This document shows, one piece after another, positions 55,501-63,394 of a stretch of DNA of 64,000 nt. The stretch's first letter is position 1, and every line of letters begins with the position of its first letter. The stretch lies in the NCBI GenBank assembly GCA_013002535.1, contig JABDJK010000005.1, positions 1 to 64,000 on the forward strand. Direction: 5' to 3'. A program made the translations under genes and the position numbers. This DNA is from Hyphococcus sp. (GTDB lineage: Bacteria > Pseudomonadota > Alphaproteobacteria > Caulobacterales > Parvularculaceae). Below the pieces are notes generated by a model. The model worked only from the letters and a program-made list of their open reading frames with translations. It did no database searches and was not told the origin of the DNA.

Positions 55501-55696
55501 GCACAACTTCTCAGTCAAAAAAGACTGGGAGAACTTCAGCGCGACGCTTGGTATGGCGAACGTCTTTGATGAACATCCGCCGCGCGTTTCCGTCATAAAC
55601 GGCGCAGAGATTTCGACGATCGGTCAAATTCCATTTGCATCGAACTACGAAATCCTCGGTCGCCGCATTTTCTTCAACGTGAAGGCGACCTTCTAA
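52586..55696 (+). CDS. TonB-dependent outer-membrane receptor
   Basis: Energy-coupled outer-membrane uptake channel, substrate unknown. The signal peptide ends near Ala-Tyr-Ala-Gln. A TonB-box-like Asp-Val-Val-Val-Val-Thr-Gly-Ser-Arg is followed by the plug domain, with Gly-Leu-Gly-Ala-Glu-Arg-Thr-Leu-Val-Leu-Leu-Asn-Gly-Arg. A long beta-barrel ends in Val-Lys-Ala-Thr-Phe. The ATG at 52586 is preceded by AAGGGG; the open frame reaches back to 52535. Several cysteine pairs in the extracellular loops suggest disulfides. Length 1036. A terminator follows. Confidence 0.93.
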   Translation: MNKLKKSPSAVEKFRNVLGFGASAIAIAAMVPAYAQDVETVPDADEIEDRSDDVVVVTGSRLRRDEFSSSSPVQVINPEIGELRGEFDTAALVQSSSVAAGSAQVTAAISSNFVTNGGPGAQTISLRGLGAERTLVLLNGRRAGPAGTRGGVSAFDLNVIPQSVIGNVEILKDGASSTYGSDAVAGVVNIITNKSLEGLELSAFASRPMSDGGEEYRASAAFGKSLDRGHFQLAFDYYKREELQRRDRSYLDCPEEYIYDTSGNRVDVRDPRPSGTNYTGPNGYRCAGTTWGHIWLYDYQYYYTADGSSNLDFPDQIGGVRTANLAQADYDNNLGMFIPGYAAATDPANFVAPGFFPVGYNRPSLGVQNSYHEFNRNDSVIPEIERFTIYADASYEILDGVEGYIEVLANRRETQAKGSRQFWNFTLTNNFPLFGLPPDGVVENVGGAALISPTAFTDHAGSSSRVDYVRAMGGFRGDFGSSLRDWTWDIYGQYSRSDGKYTNDRILQDAVDLNDIPFRLGGTGCAGLTTPVSMRPCIDIDFNDPEFLRGNLTPSQRAFLFDMETGNTIYEQTYVEGFFQGPLFDLPGGTVQAGVGGTWRRDEIVDTPGDITLAFNAWGDSGAGVTEGSQNTKEFYGEVLLPVFSDLPMIQSFEVEGGLRFTDTSTAGSDLTWKAGVNWQVMDWLKLRGTWGTSFRAPALFELFLADQTSFLSQRSVDPCINWGANLAGGAISQRVADNCAAQGVPDNHSGAGVSATIITGGGLGVLEPETSTARTAGVVLSPNIFGDDQTLEIAVEYFDIEVNGEIATLPPGNIVLGCLDSDFFPTDPLCSLFSRGQTGAPSNINEIRASFLNINSQVNRGIDLTGRYQHEQLIDGWDFDFLAQFTRQTRDDVALFAGTTVSNNGEDGEPRWVGDANFSLFKNDWTLFWNVDFVGQTSDEQDYLDANGTLCPGDAVRGPYCLDLTAERTIVHNFSVKKDWENFSATLGMANVFDEHPPRVSVINGAEISTIGQIPFASNYEILGRRIFFNVKATF

Positions 55697-55720
55697 ACGT
55701 TGAAAATCGCAATCTTTGGG

Positions 55721-55751
55721 AAAGGCGGCGGAGAAATTCGCCGCCTTTTTT
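55721..55751 (+). terminator. Rho-independent terminator after the TonB receptor
   Basis: AAAGGCGGCG and CGCCGCCTTT form a perfect 10-base stem with an 8-base loop (GAGAAATT), running into six T. Confidence 0.92.
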
Positions 55752-55782
55752 ACATTGAAGCGGTACGAATATGGTGGGTTTT

Positions 55783-55805
55783 CGCCGCCCTTGCCAAGGG
55801 CGGCG
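55783..55805. repeat. Perfect 10-base-stem hairpin between receptor and sulfotransferase
   Basis: CGCCGCCCTT-GCC-AAGGGCGGCG, with no T-run on the plus strand. It lies about 70 bases before the sulfotransferase start and may lower read-through or shape that gene's leader. Confidence 0.6.
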
Positions 55806-55877
55806 CGCTAAGGCATTCCCATTGCATATGTTGAAAGAGATTGCTGAAAGATCGGGTCAATCGAACTGGAGTAAAAG

Positions 55878-56663
55878 ATGCCGAGAGTTCGCCTGCAGCC
55901 TGATACGCTGAACGAGGAAAACCGGAGGTTTTCGCAAACTCCGTTGACACAGCCCGTATTCATAAACAGTGTGCCCAAAAGTGGCACGCACCTTTTGCGC
56001 AACATCATCCGTATGTTCGTTCCGGTAGAACAACAATATGACGCACAGTTTATCCAATGGCCGAATTTGCATCAGCACCTTGAGGCGTTTGATACGTCCA
56101 AAAATTATTTAAGTTGGGGCCATCTTCTATTTTCAGACGAGTCTGCGTTTGAGCTGGCTGGCGTGCGAAAACTTATTCTGGTGCGCGACCCATACAGTTG
56201 GGTATTGGCGCGAACGCGTTTTTTCCTTTCCGAGGAATTTCAAAGCAATATTGAACGTGTAAAAGACGGAACACTACAGATAGATGAATTAATGACGTTG
56301 ATGATTTTTGGCGTCCATCAAAAGACGCCGCCGCTTTCGGAAATGTATATGTTTAACGCTGTGTCTTGGCTTGGCACTAGCGCAAAGCTCGTCCGGTACG
56401 AAGACCTTATCAAAAATCTTAAATCACTGGATACGCCGGAAGCGGAGGCATATTTTTCGGATTTGCTTGGTGCTTGCGGCATCGCGATGACCGAGGATTG
56501 GCGCACGCGCATTCGGATCGGCGCAGACCGAAAGCAAAGTGGCACGGCGCGGGAAAATCTGCATACGGCCGAAATTGAAATACCAAGCGAATTGCCCGAT
56601 ACTCATAAGAGGCTCGTCAATGTAGCAGCGCCCGGTATCCGGTCGCTGCTTGGGTATGAGTAG
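55878..56663 (+). CDS. Sulfotransferase-family protein
   Basis: PAPS-dependent sulfotransferase by motif. The 5'-phosphosulfate loop is Ser-Val-Pro-Lys-Ser-Gly-Thr (residues 31-37), and the 3'-phosphate motif is Leu-Val-Arg-Asp-Pro-Tyr-Ser (101-107). The acceptor is unknown; carbohydrate, lipid or peptide are all possible. GGAG precedes the ATG. Length 261. It lies behind a TonB receptor but is separated from it by a terminator and a hairpin, so it is likely to have its own promoter. Confidence 0.8.
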   Translation: MPRVRLQPDTLNEENRRFSQTPLTQPVFINSVPKSGTHLLRNIIRMFVPVEQQYDAQFIQWPNLHQHLEAFDTSKNYLSWGHLLFSDESAFELAGVRKLILVRDPYSWVLARTRFFLSEEFQSNIERVKDGTLQIDELMTLMIFGVHQKTPPLSEMYMFNAVSWLGTSAKLVRYEDLIKNLKSLDTPEAEAYFSDLLGACGIAMTEDWRTRIRIGADRKQSGTARENLHTAEIEIPSELPDTHKRLVNVAAPGIRSLLGYE

Positions 56664-56830
56664 GCATTTTCGATCTCGAAACATTGTTGAACGCATATTT
56701 TTCAACGATCTGGGTTATTGCATCCAATGCGCATTTCGCGGTTTAATGCCTGACTTCGCAAGGTGATTCTTTTCCTTCTTTGCTATGCGCGCGAAAAGAC
56801 GCTGCATTTCACAAAAATTGGAGAGCAAAA

Positions 56831-57457
56831 ATGGCTGGCATACTTTCAAATCTCAAAAGCACTGTCATTGCGGGGTCGATCCTCGCGTTGATTATGTTGC
56901 TGCTTTACGCGACCGTCTGGGGCGGGGCGCTTGACGCTGGGTTTTGGCGGTTCCTGTTCCGCTGGCTGCATGTTCTTTCCGGCGTGATGTGGATCGGCTT
57001 GCTCTGGTATTTCAACTTCGTTCAGATCCCGACCATGCCGTCCATCCCGGACGATCAAAAACCGGCAATCGGTAAACACATTGCGCCGAACGCCCTGTTC
57101 TGGTTCCGCTGGGGCGCTATGGGTACGATCGCGACGGGTCTGATCCTTGCTGTCCTTAATAATTATTTTGTCAGCGTCATTACGCTTGGCGCCTCAAACG
57201 GTTTCGCGGTGCCTGGGCATACGGCGCTTGGCATCGGCATGTGGTTCGGCATTATCATGTGGTTCAATGTCTGGTTCATCATCTGGCCGAACCAGCAGAA
57301 AGCGTTGAACATCGACAACAAATACCCGGATCTTCCTGCTGACGATAAAGCAAAATCGGCGCGCACCGCGATGTTGTTCTCGCGGACAAATACGCTGCTT
57401 TCCATTCCGATGTTATTTGCTATGGTTTCAGCACAGGGGCTATTTCGCATTTCGTAA
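56831..57457 (+). CDS. PuuD/DUF989-type membrane protein (urate hydroxylase family)
   Basis: Integral membrane protein with about five or six helices. It contains the family segment Trp-Leu-His-Val-Leu-Ser-Gly-Val-Met-Trp-Ile-Gly and Trp-Tyr-Phe-Asn-Phe-Val-Gln. Members with a C-terminal cytochrome c domain hydroxylate urate; this 208-residue form lacks that domain, so the activity is uncertain. The ATG at 56831 follows GGAGAGC. The next gene starts directly after its stop codon. Confidence 0.8.
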   Translation: MAGILSNLKSTVIAGSILALIMLLLYATVWGGALDAGFWRFLFRWLHVLSGVMWIGLLWYFNFVQIPTMPSIPDDQKPAIGKHIAPNALFWFRWGAMGTIATGLILAVLNNYFVSVITLGASNGFAVPGHTALGIGMWFGIIMWFNVWFIIWPNQQKALNIDNKYPDLPADDKAKSARTAMLFSRTNTLLSIPMLFAMVSAQGLFRIS

Positions 57458-58165
57458 ATGACGAGCCCATCGTCTGATTATTGTGAGAAATTGGTGCGAG
57501 CCGGCGATGAAGATCGCTGGCTCGCTTCACAATATGCGGGCGAATCCAATCGGCGCGGGCTTATTGCGCTGCGTGCATTTCAGTTGGAAGTGGCGCGCAT
57601 TCCACAATCAGTGTCGGAGCCGCCGCTTGGTGAAATTCGCCTGCAATGGTGGCGCGACGCGTTTGCCGAAATTCGCTCTGGCGATACGCCGCGGGCGCAT
57701 CCTGTTATTGAGGAAATCGCTGCGACCGGGATCGCCGATGAGCGATTCGAAAAATCGATCAGTGCAATTCTCGATGCCGGCGCACAGCCGCTCTATCGCG
57801 GCAAATTTCAGTCTGTGGACGAACTCGCGAAATGGTTAGCGGATATGCCAGCCGCATTCGATGTTCTTGCGGTTCTCTATTTGGGCGCAGAAGACTGCCA
57901 CATCGATGCCGTTAGAAAAGGATCGATTGCGTATGCGCTCGCGCGCGACAGCATGATTACAGCGCCGAATTTGTCTGAGGCAGCGCAAAAGAAAGCCTTG
58001 GACGCATGGTCAAAAGCAAAAGCGCGAATAAAAAAACTGCCTGCCGAAATTGCACCAGGGTATTTGCATACAGCGCTAACGCCGAAATACGTTGCGAAGG
58101 GATTGCATCCGTTTCCAATTCAAAAGCGTTTGACTCTCTTGCGCGCTATGGCGCTTGGCGTTTGA
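57458..58165 (+). CDS. Squalene/phytoene-synthase family protein (NDUFAF6-like)
   Basis: All-helical isoprenoid-synthase-fold protein of 235 residues, with Leu-Arg-Ala-Phe-Gln-Leu-Glu and Ile-Arg-Leu-Gln-Trp-Trp-Arg-Asp-Ala near residues 30-70. The two Asp-rich DxxxD motifs of true phytoene synthases are not evident. It therefore resembles the short alphaproteobacterial proteins related to the mitochondrial complex I factor NDUFAF6. Its ATG abuts the PuuD-like stop (TAAATG), indicating coupling. Carotenoid synthesis is unlikely. Confidence 0.78.
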   Translation: MTSPSSDYCEKLVRAGDEDRWLASQYAGESNRRGLIALRAFQLEVARIPQSVSEPPLGEIRLQWWRDAFAEIRSGDTPRAHPVIEEIAATGIADERFEKSISAILDAGAQPLYRGKFQSVDELAKWLADMPAAFDVLAVLYLGAEDCHIDAVRKGSIAYALARDSMITAPNLSEAAQKKALDAWSKAKARIKKLPAEIAPGYLHTALTPKYVAKGLHPFPIQKRLTLLRAMALGV

Positions 58166-58171
58166 ACGCTC

Positions 58172-59806
58172 TTAAGTGTGGTGTTCGATATTCTGATCGA
58201 TCATTGCTTTGTTGTAAGCGGCGAGCGCTTTGACACGCGACAAATAACCGACGACTTTCTCGCATTCGTCCGGATCAACAACGGGAAGGCCGTGTTGATT
58301 CGCTTCAGTCAGTTGCGCCAGCGCTTCGCCAAGGGAATGACTTGCAACAAGCCGTTCAGCGTCGGGCGAAAGCGGCGCTCCCGGCGGCATCGCCTCCATC
58401 ACTTCGCGCACACGAATCGTTTGCAAAAGAACGCCGTGCGGGCCCTCCGACAAATCATAGCCCCGCCGTGATAATTGCCAATGGAAGAATGACTGACCAC
58501 AAAGCCATTGCGTCATGACCGTTGAAATTGCGACTGCAACCATCAACGCAATAGTGATGCCGTATTCGCCTGTCATTTCGAAAACGATCAGCGTCGTAGA
58601 AATGGGCGCGCCGAGAATGGCGCCGCCAGCCGCGCCCATGCCAATCATGGCGTAGAAACCGGGGCTGGCGGTTGCGCCCGGAAACATCTGGCTGACGACG
58701 GCGCCGAACGCAGCCCCGCTAAAAGCGCCGAGCACCAATCCAGGCGAGAATACGCCGCCGCCGAATTTACAGGACAAAGTTATCGCCGTTGCCGTCAATT
58801 TCATGATGAGGAGAACCGTTAAGAGAAAAATAGAATATTCTCCAGCGAGCGCTTTTGTCACGGCTTCATACCCGACGCCGAATACTTCGGGGAAAAACGC
58901 GCCGATGAGACCAACGATAGCGCCGCCGAGCGGTGGCAAAAGCAGCGGCGAAAATTTGTATTTTTCCGCCATGTTGCGAACGCCCACAGTTAAACGCTCT
59001 GTCGATTGAAGAAAACCGCTGGCGACGAGCCCGCAGATTATGCCAAGAAATGCTGCCAGCGGCACATCAACGGGACTGATGGCGCCGTATTCCGGCGGTA
59101 TGAAAGCGGGAAAATTGCCGAGGTGAATGCGGGTGACAATTGTCGCGGTAACGCTTGCTGCGGCTATCGGGCCGAAAACTGACAGAGCGTAATTACCCAG
59201 AATGACTTCCAGTGCAAAGAGAACACCGGCGACAGGCGCATTAAAACTCGCAGAAACCGCCGCCGCCGCGCCGCATCCCAAAAGCGCCCGGCGTTGCTTT
59301 GCTGAAAACCCCATATGCCGATCCAGGAATGAAGCGATGGTCGCCCCCAGATGAACAGCGGGCCCCTCGCGCCCGGCGCTTGCGCCTGACCCAAGCGAGA
59401 CCGCCGAAACCGCAGCGGCGGCCATCCCGGCGCGCAAGCTGATTTGCCCGCCAGTAACTGCGCGCGCTTCGATAACGTCTGCGATACCTTGAGCGCGCCC
59501 GCTTTTTAGCCAGCCAAATCGATCAGCTAGGTAAAGGATTGCAGACACTACGAGCCCGCCAAGGACCGGCGCAGCCCAGGCGCGCCCAAAGGAGAGCGAT
59601 GCGGCGCCGCTGGCGACGTTTTCTTCTGTCGCGCCAAAGGCCAATTCAGAAACGATATCTATAGCGAAGCGGAACCCGATAACGGCGTATGCCGCCGCTG
59701 CGCCAATGATGATGGCGAAAATCCAGACGCGGAAAATACCGAAATTCTCAAATCGGCGCCCGGTCTTTCGGAGATAAATTAATAGTCGAGCAACATTCCG
59801 GGGCAT
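58172..59806 (-). CDS. ClC-family chloride channel/exchanger with C-terminal CBS region
   Basis: Homologue of E. coli ClcA: about 18 hydrophobic helices (about residues 25-440), with the filter motif Gly-Arg-Glu-Gly-Pro (gating glutamate) preceded by Gly-Ser-Gly-Ala-Ser-Ala. A cytosolic CBS-type region fills residues about 455-535. The first filter motif, usually Gly-Ser-Gly-Ile-Pro, reads Arg-Ala-Gln-Gly-Ile and is altered. Channel or proton-exchange mode cannot be decided from sequence. Length 544. Confidence 0.9.
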   Translation of the reverse strand: MPRNVARLLIYLRKTGRRFENFGIFRVWIFAIIIGAAAAYAVIGFRFAIDIVSELAFGATEENVASGAASLSFGRAWAAPVLGGLVVSAILYLADRFGWLKSGRAQGIADVIEARAVTGGQISLRAGMAAAAVSAVSLGSGASAGREGPAVHLGATIASFLDRHMGFSAKQRRALLGCGAAAAVSASFNAPVAGVLFALEVILGNYALSVFGPIAAASVTATIVTRIHLGNFPAFIPPEYGAISPVDVPLAAFLGIICGLVASGFLQSTERLTVGVRNMAEKYKFSPLLLPPLGGAIVGLIGAFFPEVFGVGYEAVTKALAGEYSIFLLTVLLIMKLTATAITLSCKFGGGVFSPGLVLGAFSGAAFGAVVSQMFPGATASPGFYAMIGMGAAGGAILGAPISTTLIVFEMTGEYGITIALMVAVAISTVMTQWLCGQSFFHWQLSRRGYDLSEGPHGVLLQTIRVREVMEAMPPGAPLSPDAERLVASHSLGEALAQLTEANQHGLPVVDPDECEKVVGYLSRVKALAAYNKAMIDQNIEHHT

Positions 59807-59944
59807 GAAGAACTTCGGTTAACGCGTTAAAGGTTCATAGCAGCATTCGCCGGCAAGTCGAAATGCAATGAAATGCTTAACGGCGGATTCATCCTGCTTT
59901 GCGACCATGCGGTCCTTCAAAATAAACCGGGGATACGTTTCGGC

Positions 59945-62758
59945 ATGGCAAATTCTGGCGTTCACAAACCCGCAGGCGCAAATGATAAAATCGATCCGAA
60001 GCGTGCTGCTTCCGCATTGAAACGGTGGCGCCGTTCCGTTGCCGAGGCAATCGGACAAGATCCTGGTGCGCCGCTTGACCAGCCGGATAGAAAACTCTTG
60101 ATGCTGCGCGTCTTTGGCGCAACCCAACGATTGGGTGAATTGTGTTTGATCCATCCTGACGCGGCGGCTGCTGCTCTAACAGATGGTCCGTCAACGGTGC
60201 TTGCTGAAGCAGCGAGGGATTTAACCGGACTGAAAGGCGGCGTCGGCGGCCCGGATGCGCTTCATGCCGCGTTGGCGCCGCTCAAAAATCGAGCGGAAAT
60301 CGCGATTAATCTGGGTGAACTCGGCGGGCGATGGAGCGTTGCAGACGCGACCGCGGCGCGCGTTGACTTTGCCGAACGCCTTGTTGAAACCGCGTTGCAA
60401 TGGCTCGTGCAGGCGGCCGTCAAGCGCGGCGAACTGAGCGTTGAGGATGCTGACAACTTCATGCAAGGCGTTTTCGCTGTTGCCGGCGGTGATTTCGCCC
60501 ATGAAGATCTTGCGCCTCACGGGCCAGTGGATTTGATCCTTTTGTACGACGACAAATATTTTACCGGTCAGGCTGCCCGCGGCGCCGACCGCGTTTTTGT
60601 TCGTATCGGCGCTGAGTTCCGCGAAGCCTTTGAAGGCAAGCCGGGCGAATACCCATTGTTCGCGCTGCGCACGCCTTTGGGGTCCGGAGTTGGCGGCGCA
60701 GGCTATGCTGAAGCTGCAAGCCGTGTTGAAGAAACGGCGAAAGGCCCGCAGGCGCAGAGCCTCAAGACGTGGCTCGCAACAGCGCGCATCGTCGCTGGCG
60801 ATCGAACGGCGGGCGGCGCATTTTTAGAAAAAATCGAAGATCTCGTCTGGGGCGAAACACCGATCCTCAACGATGAATTGCGCGAGGCGCTAGAGAAATC
60901 GAGCGATGATCCGCGCATGCCGTTTCGCCGTGTCGCAGACCTTTGCCGTCTGGCGATCGGCGGCGCGCGGCCCGTTTTTCGAACCGCTTCGGCAAGACAA
61001 GTTTTTGAGACGGCCGCGGAGTCGCGAGCGATCAGCAGCGACGCCATGCGCCGATTATGCGCCGGGGAGGAGCTGGCGCATCTCGTTGTTTCTCGCCTGC
61101 AAATGATTAAAGGGGCGGCGGCTGTCGAAGTGACACGCGAGGACGAACAAACCGCGCTCGCAATCCTCTGCGGTTTCGGCGCCTATGACTGTCTTGCCGC
61201 TGCGCTCGACGGCGCGCGTATTGATGCAGAAAATACGCTGCGCCGGATGATGCGCGGAACGCAAGACGAAGTCGCCTTGTATGAGAATAAAGAAGCCGCC
61301 GTTGACGACGTGGACAAACTTGAAGACCTTGGTTTCATTAATGGCGCATCACTCTCGGCCGCTGTTGATGAATGGGCGAAACGCGCTGCAGACAAACACG
61401 GCACGACCAGATTTTCGGCAATCGCGCCAGGCCTTCTGACGACGCTCGGTGAAACGCAAAAACCTGAAGCCGCGATCCGCCGTCTGGACCAACTGATCGA
61501 GAACTGTGATGAAGGGCGCGATGTCTTTTCGTTGTTTGGCGAAGGCGCCCCGCAAAGAGACGCAATTATTGACGCGTTTGGTTGTTTCGGCGCCGCAGTG
61601 GAACCGCTGGTCGGCGATGCAACCTCTATCGACTTTATTTTCGATCAAGAAAACGGCGCGGTGCCAGAGACAGCCGACGAGTGGATTTCGCGGTTTGCGC
61701 CGCCGGCGATCACCGCCGGCGTTAAAATTGAAGAAATTGGCGCCTGGCGCTGTCAGACTATCGCCAAGATTGCCTATTGTGCGGCAAGCGGCGCCACTTC
61801 GTTTGATGCGGCCGCGCGCGCGCTCGAAAAAATTCACATCAGAACGTTGGCCGATACTTACAAGTTCGCGATGTTAACCGCCAAAGGTGAAAAAGCGGCG
61901 GCGGCGCGCGATATCGCAGTTCATATTTATGACGGTGCGGGCGCTCATGTGCCGGGTGCGGCGACATCTATCGGCTTTATGGCGGGCAATCGCGTTACTG
62001 AGGCCGGGGAAACTTTCGTCAAAGACTATCTCGTCATGCTCGACAGCCTCGGCGGTGGCGTCTTTGCCATCGTGCCGGACACAACGCATCGACCAGGCGG
62101 CGTTAGCGGCGCGCTTGTGCCAGACGTCGAAGCATTCAAGGGTTTTGTTCAATCAGAAGCAGTTGCCTACGAGCAGATTATGCTGGCGCGCGGCCGCGTC
62201 GTAGCTGGCGAAAGCGCCATCGCTGATGCCGCGCACGACGCCCTTCGTCATGCAGTTTCGGGCGCCCGCCGCGCTGACATATTATTTCGCGACCTTGACC
62301 GCGCGCGCGCTCAACAGATGCGTCGCAATCGTCCGAATTCAGAATGGGATATCGATCGCCTTGATGGCGGCCGCATGGACGCTGAGCTCGTTATCAGCTC
62401 ACTGATCTATCGCCACGCGCCAACTCACCCGTCGCTTCAAGAAAAGAGCGTTGATGAGGCATTGAATATCATGGCTCGGTCCGGTCTCATTAGCGAGGAC
62501 GCCGCAAAAGCGCTGCAATCAGCGCGGGCCTTCTGGATGCGATTGCAGGTCGCCCGCGCTTTTGCGCTATGGAGCGATCCGGTTCGCGAACCGGTGCGCC
62601 CGCGTTTCGGCGCGGTTATCGCTCGCGCCGCCGGCGTTGAAAGATACGATCAGGTCCGGCCGTTGATGCTGGGATATGCCGATGACATTTTGCGTATGTA
62701 TTCGCAATTCGTTCTTGGACGTCCGCCACTTAGCGTTGTGGCGCAAGCCGCCGGTTAA
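59945..62758 (+). CDS. GlnE-like protein with degenerate adenylyltransferase motifs
   Basis: The whole 937-residue chain follows the plan of glutamine-synthetase adenylyltransferase. The central linker has Leu-Glu-Asp-Leu-Gly-Phe near 459. The second transferase half has Arg-Pro-Gly-Gly near 717 and Arg-Gly-Arg-Val-Val-Ala-Gly soon after. The C-terminal helical domain has Gly-Gly-Arg-Met-Asp-Ala-Glu near 805. The catalytic motifs are damaged. In the N-terminal domain the expected Ser-Asp-x-Asp-Leu reads Gly-Pro-Val-Asp-Leu (about 193-197), losing the first aspartate. In the C-terminal domain no Gly-Lys-x-Gly/Ser-Asp-x-Asp block is seen. The chain is unbroken with coding-like composition, so it is maintained. 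The ATG at 59873 is an alternative start. It may be a regulator rather than an enzyme. Confidence 0.78.
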   Translation: MANSGVHKPAGANDKIDPKRAASALKRWRRSVAEAIGQDPGAPLDQPDRKLLMLRVFGATQRLGELCLIHPDAAAAALTDGPSTVLAEAARDLTGLKGGVGGPDALHAALAPLKNRAEIAINLGELGGRWSVADATAARVDFAERLVETALQWLVQAAVKRGELSVEDADNFMQGVFAVAGGDFAHEDLAPHGPVDLILLYDDKYFTGQAARGADRVFVRIGAEFREAFEGKPGEYPLFALRTPLGSGVGGAGYAEAASRVEETAKGPQAQSLKTWLATARIVAGDRTAGGAFLEKIEDLVWGETPILNDELREALEKSSDDPRMPFRRVADLCRLAIGGARPVFRTASARQVFETAAESRAISSDAMRRLCAGEELAHLVVSRLQMIKGAAAVEVTREDEQTALAILCGFGAYDCLAAALDGARIDAENTLRRMMRGTQDEVALYENKEAAVDDVDKLEDLGFINGASLSAAVDEWAKRAADKHGTTRFSAIAPGLLTTLGETQKPEAAIRRLDQLIENCDEGRDVFSLFGEGAPQRDAIIDAFGCFGAAVEPLVGDATSIDFIFDQENGAVPETADEWISRFAPPAITAGVKIEEIGAWRCQTIAKIAYCAASGATSFDAAARALEKIHIRTLADTYKFAMLTAKGEKAAAARDIAVHIYDGAGAHVPGAATSIGFMAGNRVTEAGETFVKDYLVMLDSLGGGVFAIVPDTTHRPGGVSGALVPDVEAFKGFVQSEAVAYEQIMLARGRVVAGESAIADAAHDALRHAVSGARRADILFRDLDRARAQQMRRNRPNSEWDIDRLDGGRMDAELVISSLIYRHAPTHPSLQEKSVDEALNIMARSGLISEDAAKALQSARAFWMRLQVARAFALWSDPVREPVRPRFGAVIARAAGVERYDQVRPLMLGYADDILRMYSQFVLGRPPLSVVAQAAG

Positions 62759-62973
62759 TCACCTTTGGCTAGTGATTTCAGGACGAACACCCGCAAAGCC
62801 GATGCGAGCCCCGGCGGCGGTGAGGATTTTAGTCGCCGCCGATCAATATCGCTAATCAATTCCGGAAGCGTACGCCCGGCGGTTGTCGCTAGGCTATCGA
62901 GCTCTGTCCAGAATTCTTCCTCAAGGGCGATGCTGGTGCGATGGCCTTTAAGGGTAATTGATCTCTTCAACAT
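62755..62973 (-). CDS. Ribbon-helix-helix domain protein
   Basis: A 72-residue protein of the alphaproteobacterial RHH_4 type: an N-terminal beta strand with Arg-Ser-Ile-Thr-Leu-Lys-Gly-His-Arg-Thr-Ser, then two helices (Glu-Phe-Trp-Thr-Glu-Leu; Leu-Pro-Glu-Leu-Ile). Probably a DNA-binding dimer. The start at 62973 is chosen because the family begins here; no Shine-Dalgarno is seen, and instead a hairpin ends 4 bases upstream. It lies downstream of fumC and a small hypothetical gene, and overlaps the GlnE-like stop by 4 bases. Confidence 0.82.
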   Translation of the reverse strand: MLKRSITLKGHRTSIALEEEFWTELDSLATTAGRTLPELISDIDRRRLKSSPPPGLASALRVFVLKSLAKGD

Positions 62974-62977
62974 CAAA

Positions 62978-63008
62978 CGAACCCGGCTCGTATTCCGAAC
63001 CGGGTTCG
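62978..63008 (-). promoter_or_regulatory. Inverted repeat directly before the RHH gene start
   Basis: CGAACCCGG and CCGGGTTCG form a 9-base perfect stem with a 13-base loop, ending 4 bases before the ATG, where a ribosome site should be. It could be an operator bound by the RHH protein itself, an mRNA hairpin limiting translation, or a weak terminator for the upstream small gene. Confidence 0.5.
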
Positions 63009-63049
63009 CTGATTTTACCGTGCAAGTAAAGAGACAAGCGGTGAGGGCC

Positions 63050-63271
63050 TTAGTTCTTGGCCCAGTTATCGACGCCATGGGCGCGAATTTTTGTTGTCGC
63101 CAAGGTAACGCCGTCAATGACGCCGGCCATATGCGAAACGGCTTCCGCATCGGCGCTGGAAAGGTCTGCGCCAAGGGCGCCGTATAATTTTTCTATATCG
63201 ATATTGTGCGCGAAGAGAAATTGCACAAGCTGCAGTCGAAGCTGGCTGTCAGAAATTTTGTTGTCCGCCAT
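63050..63271 (-). CDS. Small hypothetical protein between fumC and the RHH gene
   Basis: A 73-residue, mostly helical soluble protein (Asn-Lys-Ile-Ser-Asp-Ser-Gln-Leu-Arg near the N-terminus; an amphipathic Ala/Glu segment about 35-55). I do not recognise the family. The ATG at 63271 has GGA about 8 bases upstream, while the frame opens earlier at 63361. It is co-directional with fumC and may be read from the same message. Confidence 0.55.
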   Translation of the reverse strand: MADNKISDSQLRLQLVQFLFAHNIDIEKLYGALGADLSSADAEAVSHMAGVIDGVTLATTKIRAHGVDNWAKN

Positions 63272-63394
63272 CAATCCGGTCCTTATCCCACGAATCCTGT
63301 ACGCCATTACGGCGCTCGTCACAGAAGTAGCAAGAAGCGGTCCAGTTACCAATCGCGCCAATGATTAACCAACGCCAATGTTGATTTGACGCAA

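Noticed and set aside
57458-58165. Reading the squalene/phytoene-synthase-family gene as carotenoid synthesis
   Set aside because: The protein is short, lacks evident DxxxD motifs and has no crt genes around it; the NDUFAF6-like group fits better.
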